NCBI GenBank assembly: GCA_964567745.1
Contig: CAZMNY010000014.1
Span: 62,001-126,000 of the forward strand
Source: CAZMNY01 sp964567745
Lineage (GTDB): Bacteria > Planctomycetota > Planctomycetia > Pirellulales > Pirellulaceae
DNA: 64,000 nt
Direction of reading: 5' to 3'
A model generated the notes under the pieces. It searched no databases. It had not been told where the DNA came from and saw only the letters and a program-made list of their open reading frames with translations. Below, piece by piece: positions 1 through 8,722 of this stretch (the stretch's first letter is position 1; each line of letters opens with the position of its first letter). The position numbers and the translations under genes are program-made.

Positions 1-2
1 TC

Positions 3-401
3 GCAGTACGCGTCACGATATCGGGAGCTTGTCGAGCCCACCGCAACTGGACCGAACTGGCTCGGCGAGACGAATGGGAGCAAGAAATAAGGCACTTGGA
101 CGTATGTCAAAACCACGTCTGGATCGAGAAGCTGCAAGTTCAGACTCGCCCCGTTACCGATCGAAACGCGATTCGCGACGGCGATCACCTCGTCGGCGAC
201 TTGCTCCGACTTATCGACTCGATTCGCGATGACGATGACGCGCTATTGGAACTCAGCGCTTCGCTCGACCCACTCACCCAACGCGCCGCATTGCAGCTCA
301 AGAATGCCGACGTTGGCTGGAGTTCGCCAGACCAACTCAGAGAGTGGTTGGAGCAAGCCGAGACGGCGCTGGTCTCCCAACTCTGGGAGTCGGATTCATG
401 A
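3..401 (+). CDS. DNA repair exonuclease / metallophosphoesterase (YhaO/SbcD-like), C-terminal part
   Basis: The reading frame is open from the window edge to a TGA at 399-401, so only the last ~132 residues are present and the catalytic phosphoesterase core lies outside the window. The visible part begins VRVTISGACRAH and continues with VWIEKLQVQTRP, which resembles the C-terminal capping region of YhaO-type exonucleases (recognition from memory, moderate). The stop overlaps the ATG of the next gene (ATGA), so the two are translationally coupled, as expected for a phosphoesterase plus SMC-like ATPase pair acting on DNA ends. The partner gene is the best support for the call. Confidence 0.75.
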   Translation, partial: AVRVTISGACRAHRNWTELARRDEWEQEIRHLDVCQNHVWIEKLQVQTRPVTDRNAIRDGDHLVGDLLRLIDSIRDDDDALLELSASLDPLTQRAALQLKNADVGWSSPDQLREWLEQAETALVSQLWESDS

Positions 402-3400
402 GAATACGGGAACTCGAGATTGAGAACTTCGGCGTTTTCCGCAACCGGCAGTTTCAATTCGAACCTGGTGTGCAAATCGTCTATGGGCAGAACGAGGCCG
501 GCAAGACGACGCTCTTGGAGCTCGTTCGCCAGCTCCTTTTCGGATTCCCGCATCGCAACGCATACGCCATCAACGATCATCACGGCCCTTTGTGCGCAAA
601 GGCGACGGTCGAGATGGCCGACGGACAACGCGTCTGGTTTCGACGGCGCAAGGGAAGGCCGGATCGAGTTGCGGGAGAGATTGAAGACAACCGCCGCGTG
701 ACCGAAGTCGATCAACGATGGCTTACTGCGGCGCTCGGCAAAGCAACGGGCGAACTCTACAAGAACGTCTTTGGCTTCTCGCTCAAAGAATTGGCCGATG
801 GCACGGAGAGTCTGCGAGACGCCAACTTGACCGAAGCCCTCTACGGGGGCGGCATTGGCAATATCGCCAACGTGCAACGAGTTCGATCGAGCCTGGCTTC
901 CGAGACGAAGCGGCTGTTCAACACCCGCTCGGCCAAAAGCGAAATCCGCCGGCTGCTCGAACAGATCGATGAAGATCAACAAGACTGGCACAACGCTCAA
1001 GTTTCGCCCGCCCAACATCGCGAAATGCTGGCCGATCAGATCAACGCGGATCAAGAGGTCGATGCCCTCAAGCAGCAACGGAAGGAACTCGGTCAGCAAG
1101 CCAATCAACGCCGTTGCCAGCTCGACGCCCTCGCTATTCACCGGCAGCTGCTGAAAGCGACGAAAGAACTCGCCAACTTGCCCGCTGCCGCCGTCGACGA
1201 AAACGCGCCAAAACGATTTGAGTGGCTTCGAAAACAAGCGGTGCAACATGCGAAAGCAATCGCCGAGTTGGAGACGGCGATTCAACGCTGCGAGTCCGAG
1301 GTGGCGTCGCTACCGCCCGATGGCACCTATTCGGCCGAGTCCGAAACGATTCAGAAGCTCTATCAGCAGGTCGCGCACCTTCGCAGCTATCGCGAGGATC
1401 AACCGAGACGGTATCAAGAGTCGGAATCGATTCGCGAAGCGGTGCTCGCCCAATTACAGCAAATCCACCCCGATTGGACCGACGACTCACTGCAACGCCT
1501 GCAGATGGGAGTTGAACAACGCAATTCAGTGCAGACGCTTTCAGAGTCTCGAATTCGATTGGATAGTCAACGGTCACAAGTAAAATCGCAGATGAAGGAA
1601 CTGCGCCGACAGGCCGCGCATTGGCGCAAGATTGTCGACACCGAAAATGAAGACACGTCAGGACTCGAAACCGCCGCGGGCCTCGCCAGTGAGTATACCG
1701 ACCACCAGGTCAACTCAACTCGGCTGAACGAAAACGTGCTGAGCGAACTGAGGCTTGCCGAACAGCAGCTGGCCGACTGCTCGAAGTCGCTCAGCAGAAT
1801 TCCACAATGGCAAGACGCCACGCTCCCCTCCGCGATGCCAAGCGACGAGATCGTGGCGAGCGCTAAGATGACTCGCGCCGAGTTGGCAAAACAGTCAAAT
1901 CAGATCCAGTCGGAAATGGCTAGGGCTCAAACGCGACTGACCGAGGCTCAACGCCAACTCGATCAATTGAATGAATCGGCAGACGCCCCCGATGTCAACG
2001 TCTTAGCTCAAGTCCGGAAGCGCCGCGACGACGGGTTGCGTCTGCTCGAAGAATTATTGGAATCACCCGACGAGTCCACCCTCCAGCGGTGGCGGGAGTG
2101 GACCGGCGGCCATGATGACGCCGCGAGTTGGGATGCTATTCGCAACGCAATTGAAGGCGCAGATCTCGTTGCAGATGAGTTGCTTGATGCGGCCGACATC
2201 GTCGCTCAACGAAAGGAGCTCGATCGAGACATTCAGCTCGCGACAACTCAGATCGAGGATTTCGCGAAACAGGACCGGGAGTCAACACAGAATCAAGCGG
2301 CAGGCGAGCGAACCTGGCGCGAAGCGTGGGCGCCCTGTGGTCTGGAGCCGCTGACGCCAGACGAAATGACAACATGGGCTGGCGAATATCGCCACTGGAC
2401 TCAACTGAATGATTCGGTCCTGCGATTGCGAGCGAAGAGAGATTCGCTGCAGACCCGGATTGATAGTTACGAAAGCCAATGGGCCGATCTGCTCAGCGCC
2501 GCCGGTGTTTCTAATCGGCTCGAAAACGAGGCGCCAACCAGTTTCGCGACGGCCGGAGTAGCCTGGTGGCGTGAACGAGCCGAAGTGATTCAGCAACGCG
2601 AAGTGGCTCACCGCGAATTGCCCGACGCCGAATCGCGACTCGAGGCCGCGAGCCATTCCCTGCAAGGCAAAGAAGCGGAATTGGAAAAATGGGCTGAGTC
2701 CTGGTCGAAATTGCTGATCGAACTCGAGCTGCCACCCCATTGGGAGCCTCAACTTGTCCAGCGAGTCTTCCAAACATTGGGCGATGCGACTAGCCGGCTG
2801 AAAGCATCGGCTTCGCTGAGCAAGCGCGCGAGCGACATGCAGAAGCAGCTTGACGCCGCCGAAGTTGAAGTGAACGCGGTAGTCGAGCGACTAGGCGTTA
2901 CGGTTTGCAGTATGCCGGTCGATGCTCGCATCGCTCATCTTTACACGTCCCTTGAAGATGAACGCAACGGGCAACAGCAGAAGCGCCTGCTCACCTCACA
3001 ACGAGACGACGCGGCCCGCCGACTTGAGCAACGTCGGCAAGAGTCGGAGCAAACCGCAAGTGAAATCCGCGAGTTGCAAGAGAGGCTCGACGCTTCCGAT
3101 GAAGCCGAGATGACGCTGCGTCTGAAAGCGGTCAAGCAACGAGCCGACGTGCAACGATCGATCGACAAGTCAAAAGAGCTGCTGGCCGACCTTGCGGGCC
3201 GGGCGCAGGCTGCCGACGTGGACGAGTTTCAGAGACAGCTCGAACAGACTGATGAACAGCCGATGCGAGAGGCAGTTCAGGGCGATGGGTTGCGAATCAA
3301 AGAACTTGAGGACGCGATCGAGCAAGCTCAGCGAAAAGCCGGCGCTGCAACGGCGGCGATAGAGCGTCTTGTCGAGTCGACAGAGGCGACCCAACGAGCT

Positions 3401-4132
3401 CGCAAGCTCGCCTCAGATCACGCTCAGTTGGCCCAACTGGTTGATCGTTGGGCGCCAATGGCTTTTGCGGGTCGGCTGTTGGAAATGTCGATGAAACGAT
3501 TTGAACGCGAGCATCAACCGGCACTGCTTCGCGAGACCGCGCAATTGCTTGAACAATTGACTGGCGGTCGCTATGTGGACGTCGTTCGCCGGATCGACGA
3601 AAAACAAGCGCTGGCCGTAAAGACGCGCGGCGGTGACTTTCGCACCCCCGTTGAGCTGAGCACTGGCGCCCGCGAACAACTTTACCTGGCCATACGCTTG
3701 GCCTACGTCCAGCAATACTGTCAGCGATCTGAGCCGCTGCCGATGGTGATGGATGACATTCTCGTAAACTTCGACGACAACCGAGCCGCCAGCGCGCTCG
3801 CCGCGCTCCAAAACTTCTCGGATGGAAAACAGATTCTGTTCCTCACCTGCCACCAACGCACGATCGAGCTTGCTCGACCTCTGGGGATTCCCGTTATCGA
3901 ATTGCAGAGCCGCGACACCGAAGCGATGCCCATCGCGGTGCCGCCAACTTCGCGTCCGATGCCTCAGCCAACCCGCGTCTCGTTAGACAGCGTCGTCCCT
4001 ATGCCGCCGAGCGATCCCGAAGCCGATAATGCGGAGCAAGAAAAGCCGGATCCACCGGAGAATCGGAAAGTCGACCCGGCGTCCTCATCCGACGAACGCA
4101 CGCCACGTGACATTCAACGAGACCTCTTCTAG
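398..4132 (+). CDS. SMC/Rad50-like ATPase, YhaN (AAA_27) type
   Basis: The 1244-residue protein has the split ATPase head of Rad50/SbcC/YhaN proteins. Walker A GQNEAGKT lies at residues 30-37. A long Q/E/R/L-rich coiled-coil region follows, roughly residues 190-1050. The C-terminal head carries the signature LSTGAREQLYLAIRLAY near 1087 and a Walker B / D-loop MVMDDILVNFDD near 1116, followed by FLTCHQRT. No CXXC zinc hook was found, which fits YhaN better than Rad50. The ATG at 398 is chosen because it gives the family start MRIRELEIENFG and overlaps the upstream stop; an in-frame GTG at 344 would add 18 unconvincing residues. The last ~70 residues are a P/E/D-rich, probably disordered tail. 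It probably processes DNA ends together with the upstream phosphoesterase. Confidence 0.9.
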   Translation: MRIRELEIENFGVFRNRQFQFEPGVQIVYGQNEAGKTTLLELVRQLLFGFPHRNAYAINDHHGPLCAKATVEMADGQRVWFRRRKGRPDRVAGEIEDNRRVTEVDQRWLTAALGKATGELYKNVFGFSLKELADGTESLRDANLTEALYGGGIGNIANVQRVRSSLASETKRLFNTRSAKSEIRRLLEQIDEDQQDWHNAQVSPAQHREMLADQINADQEVDALKQQRKELGQQANQRRCQLDALAIHRQLLKATKELANLPAAAVDENAPKRFEWLRKQAVQHAKAIAELETAIQRCESEVASLPPDGTYSAESETIQKLYQQVAHLRSYREDQPRRYQESESIREAVLAQLQQIHPDWTDDSLQRLQMGVEQRNSVQTLSESRIRLDSQRSQVKSQMKELRRQAAHWRKIVDTENEDTSGLETAAGLASEYTDHQVNSTRLNENVLSELRLAEQQLADCSKSLSRIPQWQDATLPSAMPSDEIVASAKMTRAELAKQSNQIQSEMARAQTRLTEAQRQLDQLNESADAPDVNVLAQVRKRRDDGLRLLEELLESPDESTLQRWREWTGGHDDAASWDAIRNAIEGADLVADELLDAADIVAQRKELDRDIQLATTQIEDFAKQDRESTQNQAAGERTWREAWAPCGLEPLTPDEMTTWAGEYRHWTQLNDSVLRLRAKRDSLQTRIDSYESQWADLLSAAGVSNRLENEAPTSFATAGVAWWRERAEVIQQREVAHRELPDAESRLEAASHSLQGKEAELEKWAESWSKLLIELELPPHWEPQLVQRVFQTLGDATSRLKASASLSKRASDMQKQLDAAEVEVNAVVERLGVTVCSMPVDARIAHLYTSLEDERNGQQQKRLLTSQRDDAARRLEQRRQESEQTASEIRELQERLDASDEAEMTLRLKAVKQRADVQRSIDKSKELLADLAGRAQAADVDEFQRQLEQTDEQPMREAVQGDGLRIKELEDAIEQAQRKAGAATAAIERLVESTEATQRARKLASDHAQLAQLVDRWAPMAFAGRLLEMSMKRFEREHQPALLRETAQLLEQLTGGRYVDVVRRIDEKQALAVKTRGGDFRTPVELSTGAREQLYLAIRLAYVQQYCQRSEPLPMVMDDILVNFDDNRAASALAALQNFSDGKQILFLTCHQRTIELARPLGIPVIELQSRDTEAMPIAVPPTSRPMPQPTRVSLDSVVPMPPSDPEADNAEQEKPDPPENRKVDPASSSDERTPRDIQRDLF

Positions 4133-4478
4133 GGCGGCGCGCAATCTCGCCCACCTTCCATTTTGCACTTTGCACTCCACACTTTGCACTCGTCGTGATT
4201 TGTTGCCTTCGTCACAGGCAATTCGCTGACACCACCTCCGTGAGATCATGACCACGGTGATCGCAACGTCAAGGCGAAGGCTAAAAACTCTCACTGCGGC
4301 AGGATGCCCCAGCCACGTTAGAATCAGGGTCGCAGCTAACCAGTCGATAGTAGGCTGCGTTTGACCCACCTGCCCTTCCGATTCACATTCGTTAAAATCC
4401 AGGTCGCAAGCCGGTTCGATCTCGACGGCCCGACGGATCCCAACGATGTTCCCGCCTTCTACGTTGTAAGTGAGCACT
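4133..4478. other. Intergenic region with a dispersed 18-nt repeat
   Basis: No gene is supported in these 346 bases. At 4159-4176, 27 bases after the stop of the ATPase gene, lies an 18-nt sequence that recurs inverted at 24321-24338 (see repeat entries). A second partial copy of its TTTGCACT core follows at 4183-4190. No clear promoter or terminator was recognised. Confidence 0.5.
4159..4176 (+). repeat. 18-nt dispersed repeat, copy 1
   Basis: The sequence CATTTTGCACTTTGCACT is identical to the reverse complement of 24321-24338. In both places it sits just after a stop codon and in the sense orientation of that gene (27 bases after the ATPase stop here; 20 bases after the stop of the minus-strand gene ending at 24359). 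Confidence 0.7.
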
Positions 4479-5708
4479 ATGAGCTTCGTGACTTTCCTCG
4501 AATCCGCAATCGATGGGACCGAACTTCCGGCCGATCGACTTCAGACACTACACCGAGACCGTCCGTTGTGGGTGCGATACGACTTGGAAGCGGCCGGGCG
4601 AGCGATGAGCAAGGACGCTGTCGCGCTGCGTGATGCGTCGATGTGGCGTTATCGTGAATTGTTGCCTCCGGCTGATGACGCCGAGATAGTTTCGTTTGGC
4701 GAGGGCATGAGTCCTCTGCTTGCCTGTCCAAAACTTGGCGCCCGCTTGGGCGCGTCCGACTTGCTGATCAAGGACGAATCGCAGTTGCCAACCGGCAGTT
4801 TCAAGAGCCGTGGATTGGCGATGGCCATCACCATGGCAAAACAGTTCGGCGTGACTCGGGTCGCCTTGCCTTCCGCGGGCAATGCAGGCGGAGCTGCGGC
4901 GGCCTATGCGGCGCGAGCGGGAATGGAATGCTTTGTGTTCATGCCCGAAGACACGCCGATCATCAATCAGTATGAATGCGTGATGGCTGGCGCCAAGACG
5001 TTCCCGGTCAATGGATTGATCAATGATTGCGGTCGCATCGTACGCGAGGGCAAGGAGACAATGGGATGGTTCGACCTGTCGACGCTCAAGGAGCCCTATC
5101 GCATTGAAGGGAAGAAGACGATGGGACTCGAGTTGGCGGAACAGCTCGATTGGAATCTGCCCGATGTCATTCTTTATCCAACGGGCGGCGGCACTGGTCT
5201 GATCGGCATGTGGAAAGCATTTGCCGAGCTGGCGAGCATCGGCTGGCTCGAGACTGATCAACTGCCGCGAATGGTTTCGGTTCAGTCCGACGGCTGCGCG
5301 CCGATCGCGCGAGCGTTTGATGAGGGCGAAAGATTTGCCGAGCTATTCGAGAACGCCGCGTCGCTGGCCAGCGGAATTCGCGTCCCGGCCGCCGTCGGCG
5401 ACTTTATGATTCTCGACGCGGTGCGAGCAAGTCGAGGTAAGGCGGTGGCGGTGGAGGAAGCACGCATCAAACAGTGGATGCGTTGGACCGCTTCGGATGA
5501 AGGCATTTCGCTCTGCCCAGAATCCGCCGCTTGCGTCGGGGCGCTTGAAGGCCTGATTCAGCAGGATTGGATTTCGCCCGACGAGAAAGTCGTGATCTTT
5601 AACACCGGCGCGTCTCAAAAGTACTTGGAAGTTCTTGCCTGCGATCTTCCCTCTGTCGATGTGAACCAACCCTTCGATTGGGAGACGATCGAGCGAGGCG
5701 GAAGTTAG
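4479..5708 (+). CDS. thrC: Threonine synthase-like PLP-dependent enzyme
   Basis: The 409-residue protein belongs to the fold type II PLP enzymes (threonine synthase / tryptophan synthase beta family). The Schiff-base lysine is in GSFKSRG (K109 from the ATG), the substrate-carboxylate loop is SAGNAGGAAAAYAAR, and the phosphate-binding glycine loop PTGGGTGLIGMW is near residues 233-244. Threonine synthase converts O-phospho-L-homoserine to L-threonine; the long N-terminal region and GEGMSPLL entrance support that over cysteine synthase or threonine dehydratase. The ATG at 4479 is preferred; an in-frame GTG at 4470 would add three residues. Its stop overlaps the stop of the converging small gene. 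A possible functional link is the threonine-degrading operon at 27318-29614, though that is 23 kb away. Confidence 0.85.
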   Translation: MSFVTFLESAIDGTELPADRLQTLHRDRPLWVRYDLEAAGRAMSKDAVALRDASMWRYRELLPPADDAEIVSFGEGMSPLLACPKLGARLGASDLLIKDESQLPTGSFKSRGLAMAITMAKQFGVTRVALPSAGNAGGAAAAYAARAGMECFVFMPEDTPIINQYECVMAGAKTFPVNGLINDCGRIVREGKETMGWFDLSTLKEPYRIEGKKTMGLELAEQLDWNLPDVILYPTGGGTGLIGMWKAFAELASIGWLETDQLPRMVSVQSDGCAPIARAFDEGERFAELFENAASLASGIRVPAAVGDFMILDAVRASRGKAVAVEEARIKQWMRWTASDEGISLCPESAACVGALEGLIQQDWISPDEKVVIFNTGASQKYLEVLACDLPSVDVNQPFDWETIERGGS

Positions 5709-6001
5709 AGCTTCGCTTCTTCCAGTCGATCGAGAAGCTCCGCATTCTCGTGCACAAGCTGCCAAGCGCGATCGTGATGGGCTGCGGCTGAGTCTTGCAG
5801 CTCCAGTGCAGCGATGTTGCCCTGGCTATCAAATTCGCGAGCTTGCAGAACCACGAGTTCCGCCAGTCGGAACTCCGCGGAGCAAGGCGGCGTGGTCCAG
5901 TCGCCCGGATCGTGACCTTCCAACTCATAGGTCAGGCGAACATGGTATTGGCGAGATTTCGGCTCATCATCAAGAAGGCAATAATAGTCGTGCCGGTTCA
6001 T
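5705..6001 (-). CDS. Hypothetical protein, 98 residues
   Basis: Not recognised. The ATG at 6001 has a GGAG six bases upstream, which favours it over the ORF start 20 codons further out. The product starts MNRHDYYCLLDDEPKSRQYH and is acidic, with no signal peptide or membrane segment. The final third (ALELQDSAAAHHDRAWQLVHENAELLDRLEEAKL) is predicted helical and could form a short coiled coil. It converges on the threonine synthase-like gene with the two stop codons overlapping (5705-5708), the tight packing expected of two real genes. Function unknown. Confidence 0.6.
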   Translation of the reverse strand: MNRHDYYCLLDDEPKSRQYHVRLTYELEGHDPGDWTTPPCSAEFRLAELVVLQAREFDSQGNIAALELQDSAAAHHDRAWQLVHENAELLDRLEEAKL

Positions 6002-6203
6002 CAAGAACTCCGCGGCGCAGGCGCCTGTCTCCAATTGGGCTCCCTGCGACGTGCTCGACAATCCTTACGACCCATTAAATGGCTCGGCGAACCGAATTGC
6101 AAGCACCGAATTGTAGGATTGCTCGAGAGATTCGCTGAGGCTGACGACTTTGGCCAGTTAGGCAAGGTTTGGCGGCGGCACTCGTCGGCACGCCGTGACA
6201 TGC

Positions 6204-7379
6204 TCAACCCTTCGACCGCTCCTCAAGCACTTGCCGGTAGACGTTGGCAACGCCTTCCGCCATGGCAATGTCTGAGAAACCGGAGTTGTGTCGCTCGCGA
6301 GCGAGGAAGCTGCAGGAGTCCCAATCAGCTTCACCACTGACAAAGTCCGAGATGGCGCCAGCCAACGCTTGCGGATTGTTGGGCTCGACGAGTAGTCCAT
6401 CAACGCCGTCGCGAACTACTTCCGGAACGCCTTCAACGCAACTGGCGATGACCGGGGTCGAGGCGGACATGGCTTCAAGAACGACCATCGGCAGTCCTTC
6501 GCCATAGAGACTTGGCAAGGCGAACAGGTCGATCTCTTTCAACTCAGCCGGTACATCGCGAGAGAGCCCCACCCAGTTAATGTGATCTTGAAGGTGCAGC
6601 TTCGCGACCCGTTCGTGAATCGTCTTCTCGTACTCCGGCGTTTCGAAAGGCCCGACGGCTCGCAGTTGAACTGGCAGGCCTTTGTCGCGACAGACCGCGA
6701 GGGCGTCGAGCAAGACCTCCAAGCCTTTGCGGGGCCGGAAGAGGGCGACGGCACCAATCGTCCAGACTCCCTGCGGCCTGACGCGGTCGAACTCCGGTAG
6801 GCATGGCGTTCCGTTAGGCACAACTTCGATCGATCGCTCAGAAAACCCTAACGATCGCATGCGCTTGCCCAGACTGGCGGACACCGCGATCAACTTGGTC
6901 GCGCGAGCGCAAGCCAGCCGCTCGAGCTTGTCGTTGGCCCAGTTTTGAAATGGTCTGGATGAGTCGCGAGAGGTTGGACTGTGAACGTGGTAGACCATCG
7001 GCCGCCCCGTCATGATGGACGCGAGGCTGCCAATCAAGATCGATCTTGGCGTATGCGTGTGCACGATGTCGTAGTCGCCGGACTTAACGAGTTTGGCTAA
7101 CCGCCAAGCAGGTCGTATATCGAGACCGTGGGACATCGGCGTTTCGAACAGCGGCGTCTCCTGCGACGTCCGCATTTCCGGAAAGAGTTTCGGTTTGACG
7201 CATGCGAACCCGACCTCAACGCCAAAACGCGGGAGAGCTCCGGCGAGCAAGTCTTGCACTCGAGCAGCGCCCGAATAGTGTTCGCCGTTGACGACATGCA
7301 GCACGCGAATCGTCGACGGAGGTACGGTGTCGGTTGTCGCGGCGTCGTGAACGACGTCGAAGGTTGATTCAAGTGGCAT
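6204..7379 (-). CDS. Glycosyltransferase, GT4 family
   Basis: The 391-residue protein has the GT-B layout of retaining GT4 transferases. The N-terminal acceptor domain has RVLHVVNGEHYSGAARVQDLLAGAL near residues 24-48 and VHTHTPRSILIGSL in the middle. The C-terminal nucleotide-sugar domain opens with VPNGTP and has TIGAVALFRPRKGLEVLLDAL, then EGLPMVVLEAMSASTPVIAS near residues 300-318, the EX7E motif of the family. It probably adds a sugar from a nucleotide donor to a lipid-linked or cell-surface acceptor at the cytoplasmic face. The first ~22 residues are poorly conserved-looking, and a later start is possible. No other polysaccharide gene lies directly beside it; an ArnT-like transferase is 12 kb away. 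Confidence 0.88.
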   Translation of the reverse strand: MPLESTFDVVHDAATTDTVPPSTIRVLHVVNGEHYSGAARVQDLLAGALPRFGVEVGFACVKPKLFPEMRTSQETPLFETPMSHGLDIRPAWRLAKLVKSGDYDIVHTHTPRSILIGSLASIMTGRPMVYHVHSPTSRDSSRPFQNWANDKLERLACARATKLIAVSASLGKRMRSLGFSERSIEVVPNGTPCLPEFDRVRPQGVWTIGAVALFRPRKGLEVLLDALAVCRDKGLPVQLRAVGPFETPEYEKTIHERVAKLHLQDHINWVGLSRDVPAELKEIDLFALPSLYGEGLPMVVLEAMSASTPVIASCVEGVPEVVRDGVDGLLVEPNNPQALAGAISDFVSGEADWDSCSFLARERHNSGFSDIAMAEGVANVYRQVLEERSKG

Positions 7380-7557
7380 GATCGGCTAATTCCTACAATC
7401 GTTGTTTCTTCCCGAACCGACTCGACTTCCCCACCAGTCGGTTTAATATGGAGCGTACGCCTCGAGTCGCTTAGCAGCTGTCGGTCGGCGCAGCCGAGAC
7501 AGTATTCGCTTCAACTCGGTCGGCAAAACTTCCGTTCTTCACCGGGGGAAGTCTAGA

Positions 7558-8328
7558 TTGAAACCGCCGTTCAAAGCGCCGTTGTCGGGGTCGACCCTTG
7601 CGACTCATTGCGCTTTCCGTCTGCTTGTATTGCTCGCAGCAGTCATGCCATCGGGATCGGTGCTGGCCGAGAACCCAAAGCGACTGCATGTCGTCGGCAA
7701 CGTGGACGGAGACTTCTTGCAAAAGGCCAGAAAGGCGCACGATTCGATCCCGAACGGGTTATGGAAACAGGTCGATGACGCCGGCTGGTCGATTCAGTTG
7801 GCCGAGTTCGTTGTCGACGCGGCGCCATTTCTACGCGGCCGCCATCCTCGCGGCTGGCCAGAGGGGACGGGATGGGAGCAGACGGATGGAGTGCATTTGC
7901 CTCAGTACCGATGGATCATCATTGCCGAAAAGCGGCAAACGACTCGTGGCGACATCGTTGAGGCAAATCGTGTGGCTGGCGTGCTACGCCACGAATTGGG
8001 GCACGCTGTCGACACGATTCGAGGGAGCAACGGAAAGCAGTTGACTGAATCCACCGAGTTTCGGCGATGCTACTCGGAAGACATCGAACGGATGGCGCCG
8101 GCGGTCCGCAGCCAGCTCGCCTATTACTTGCAAGCTGCGCCCAGCGGGCCCCGAGAGGCCTTTGCGGAATTGTTCGCAAATCGTTTCGGGGGCGGGTCCG
8201 ACCGAGACAACCTCGAGACGCTCAACTCCGCCTTTCCGATGACTCGCAAGTTACTTCAAAAGACCATCGCCAGTAGCACGGCTCCGAGTCGTGCCGCGTC
8301 AATTGAGGCTGGCGCCGCGTCCGAGTAA
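7558..8328 (+). CDS. Secreted putative zinc metallopeptidase (HELGH)
   Basis: The 256-residue protein begins with a hydrophobic segment (FRLLVLLAAVMPSGSVLA) that reads as a signal peptide. The zinc-binding motif RHELGHAVD places H145, E146 and H149, and a downstream REAFAELFANRFGG near residues 197-210 offers the third ligand (E), an arrangement of gluzincin-like or anthrax-lethal-factor-like peptidases. The start is TTG at 7558: a GGGGGAAG lies at good spacing just upstream and no better ATG exists before the signal peptide. It stands alone between a divergent glycosyltransferase and a long intergenic region. Substrate is unknown. Confidence 0.75.
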   Translation: MKPPFKAPLSGSTLATHCAFRLLVLLAAVMPSGSVLAENPKRLHVVGNVDGDFLQKARKAHDSIPNGLWKQVDDAGWSIQLAEFVVDAAPFLRGRHPRGWPEGTGWEQTDGVHLPQYRWIIIAEKRQTTRGDIVEANRVAGVLRHELGHAVDTIRGSNGKQLTESTEFRRCYSEDIERMAPAVRSQLAYYLQAAPSGPREAFAELFANRFGGGSDRDNLETLNSAFPMTRKLLQKTIASSTAPSRAASIEAGAASE

Positions 8329-8722
8329 CATGCGATTCGGTTTGAGTCACGCTGACGGACCAAACGACGGCAGACGACGACACGAAGGCCGTGAAGAGGA
8401 GGAGATAGAAGACGATGCTCCGTTATCGTTTTCGTCTCTTTCCTTCCCCACTCCGCTCTATCTTTCCTACGGCTTTATTGCCAGCCTTGCCTGCGGCGAC
8501 GGGCTAAACGAATCCTTCTTCCTGCACAAGTCTTCGCTCTCCGCGTCGCCGCTTGAGTCCCTATTGCTTGCGTACCTCCTTCGTCGCTCCTTGCTCCTTG
8601 CTCGTTACTCGAATTTCCCGACGATGTTTGACGCTTGCTGCGTCGGCAGGTATTTTGGTGGCCAGAATACCGTGTCGGACTGTGTTCGAATCGCACTGCC
8701 TCGATCGTAAGAGTACGTAAAC
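8329..8722. other. Intergenic region carrying a dispersed repeat
   Basis: No gene is supported in these 394 bases. It has pyrimidine-rich stretches near 8430-8470 and 8530-8600. At 8482-8513 it has a 32-base segment that recurs with four mismatches at 42577-42608. The region presumably also holds the promoter of the large dehydrogenase gene, but no convincing -35/-10 pair was found. Confidence 0.5.
8482..8513 (+). repeat. 32-nt dispersed repeat (CAGCCTTGCCTGCGGC family), copy 1
   Basis: Aligned base by base with 42577-42608 it matches at 28 of 32 positions, including the first 16 and the last 8 bases. Both copies are intergenic. Confidence 0.65.

Noticed and set aside
185..1285. Long minus-strand open frame opposite the ATPase gene
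   Set aside because: It is the antisense of the coiled-coil coding region; no motif and no start signal were found.
5795..6340. Plus-strand frame of 181 codons between the threonine synthase-like and glycosyltransferase genes
   Set aside because: It crosses the antisense of both the small protein and the glycosyltransferase; no ribosome site or motif.
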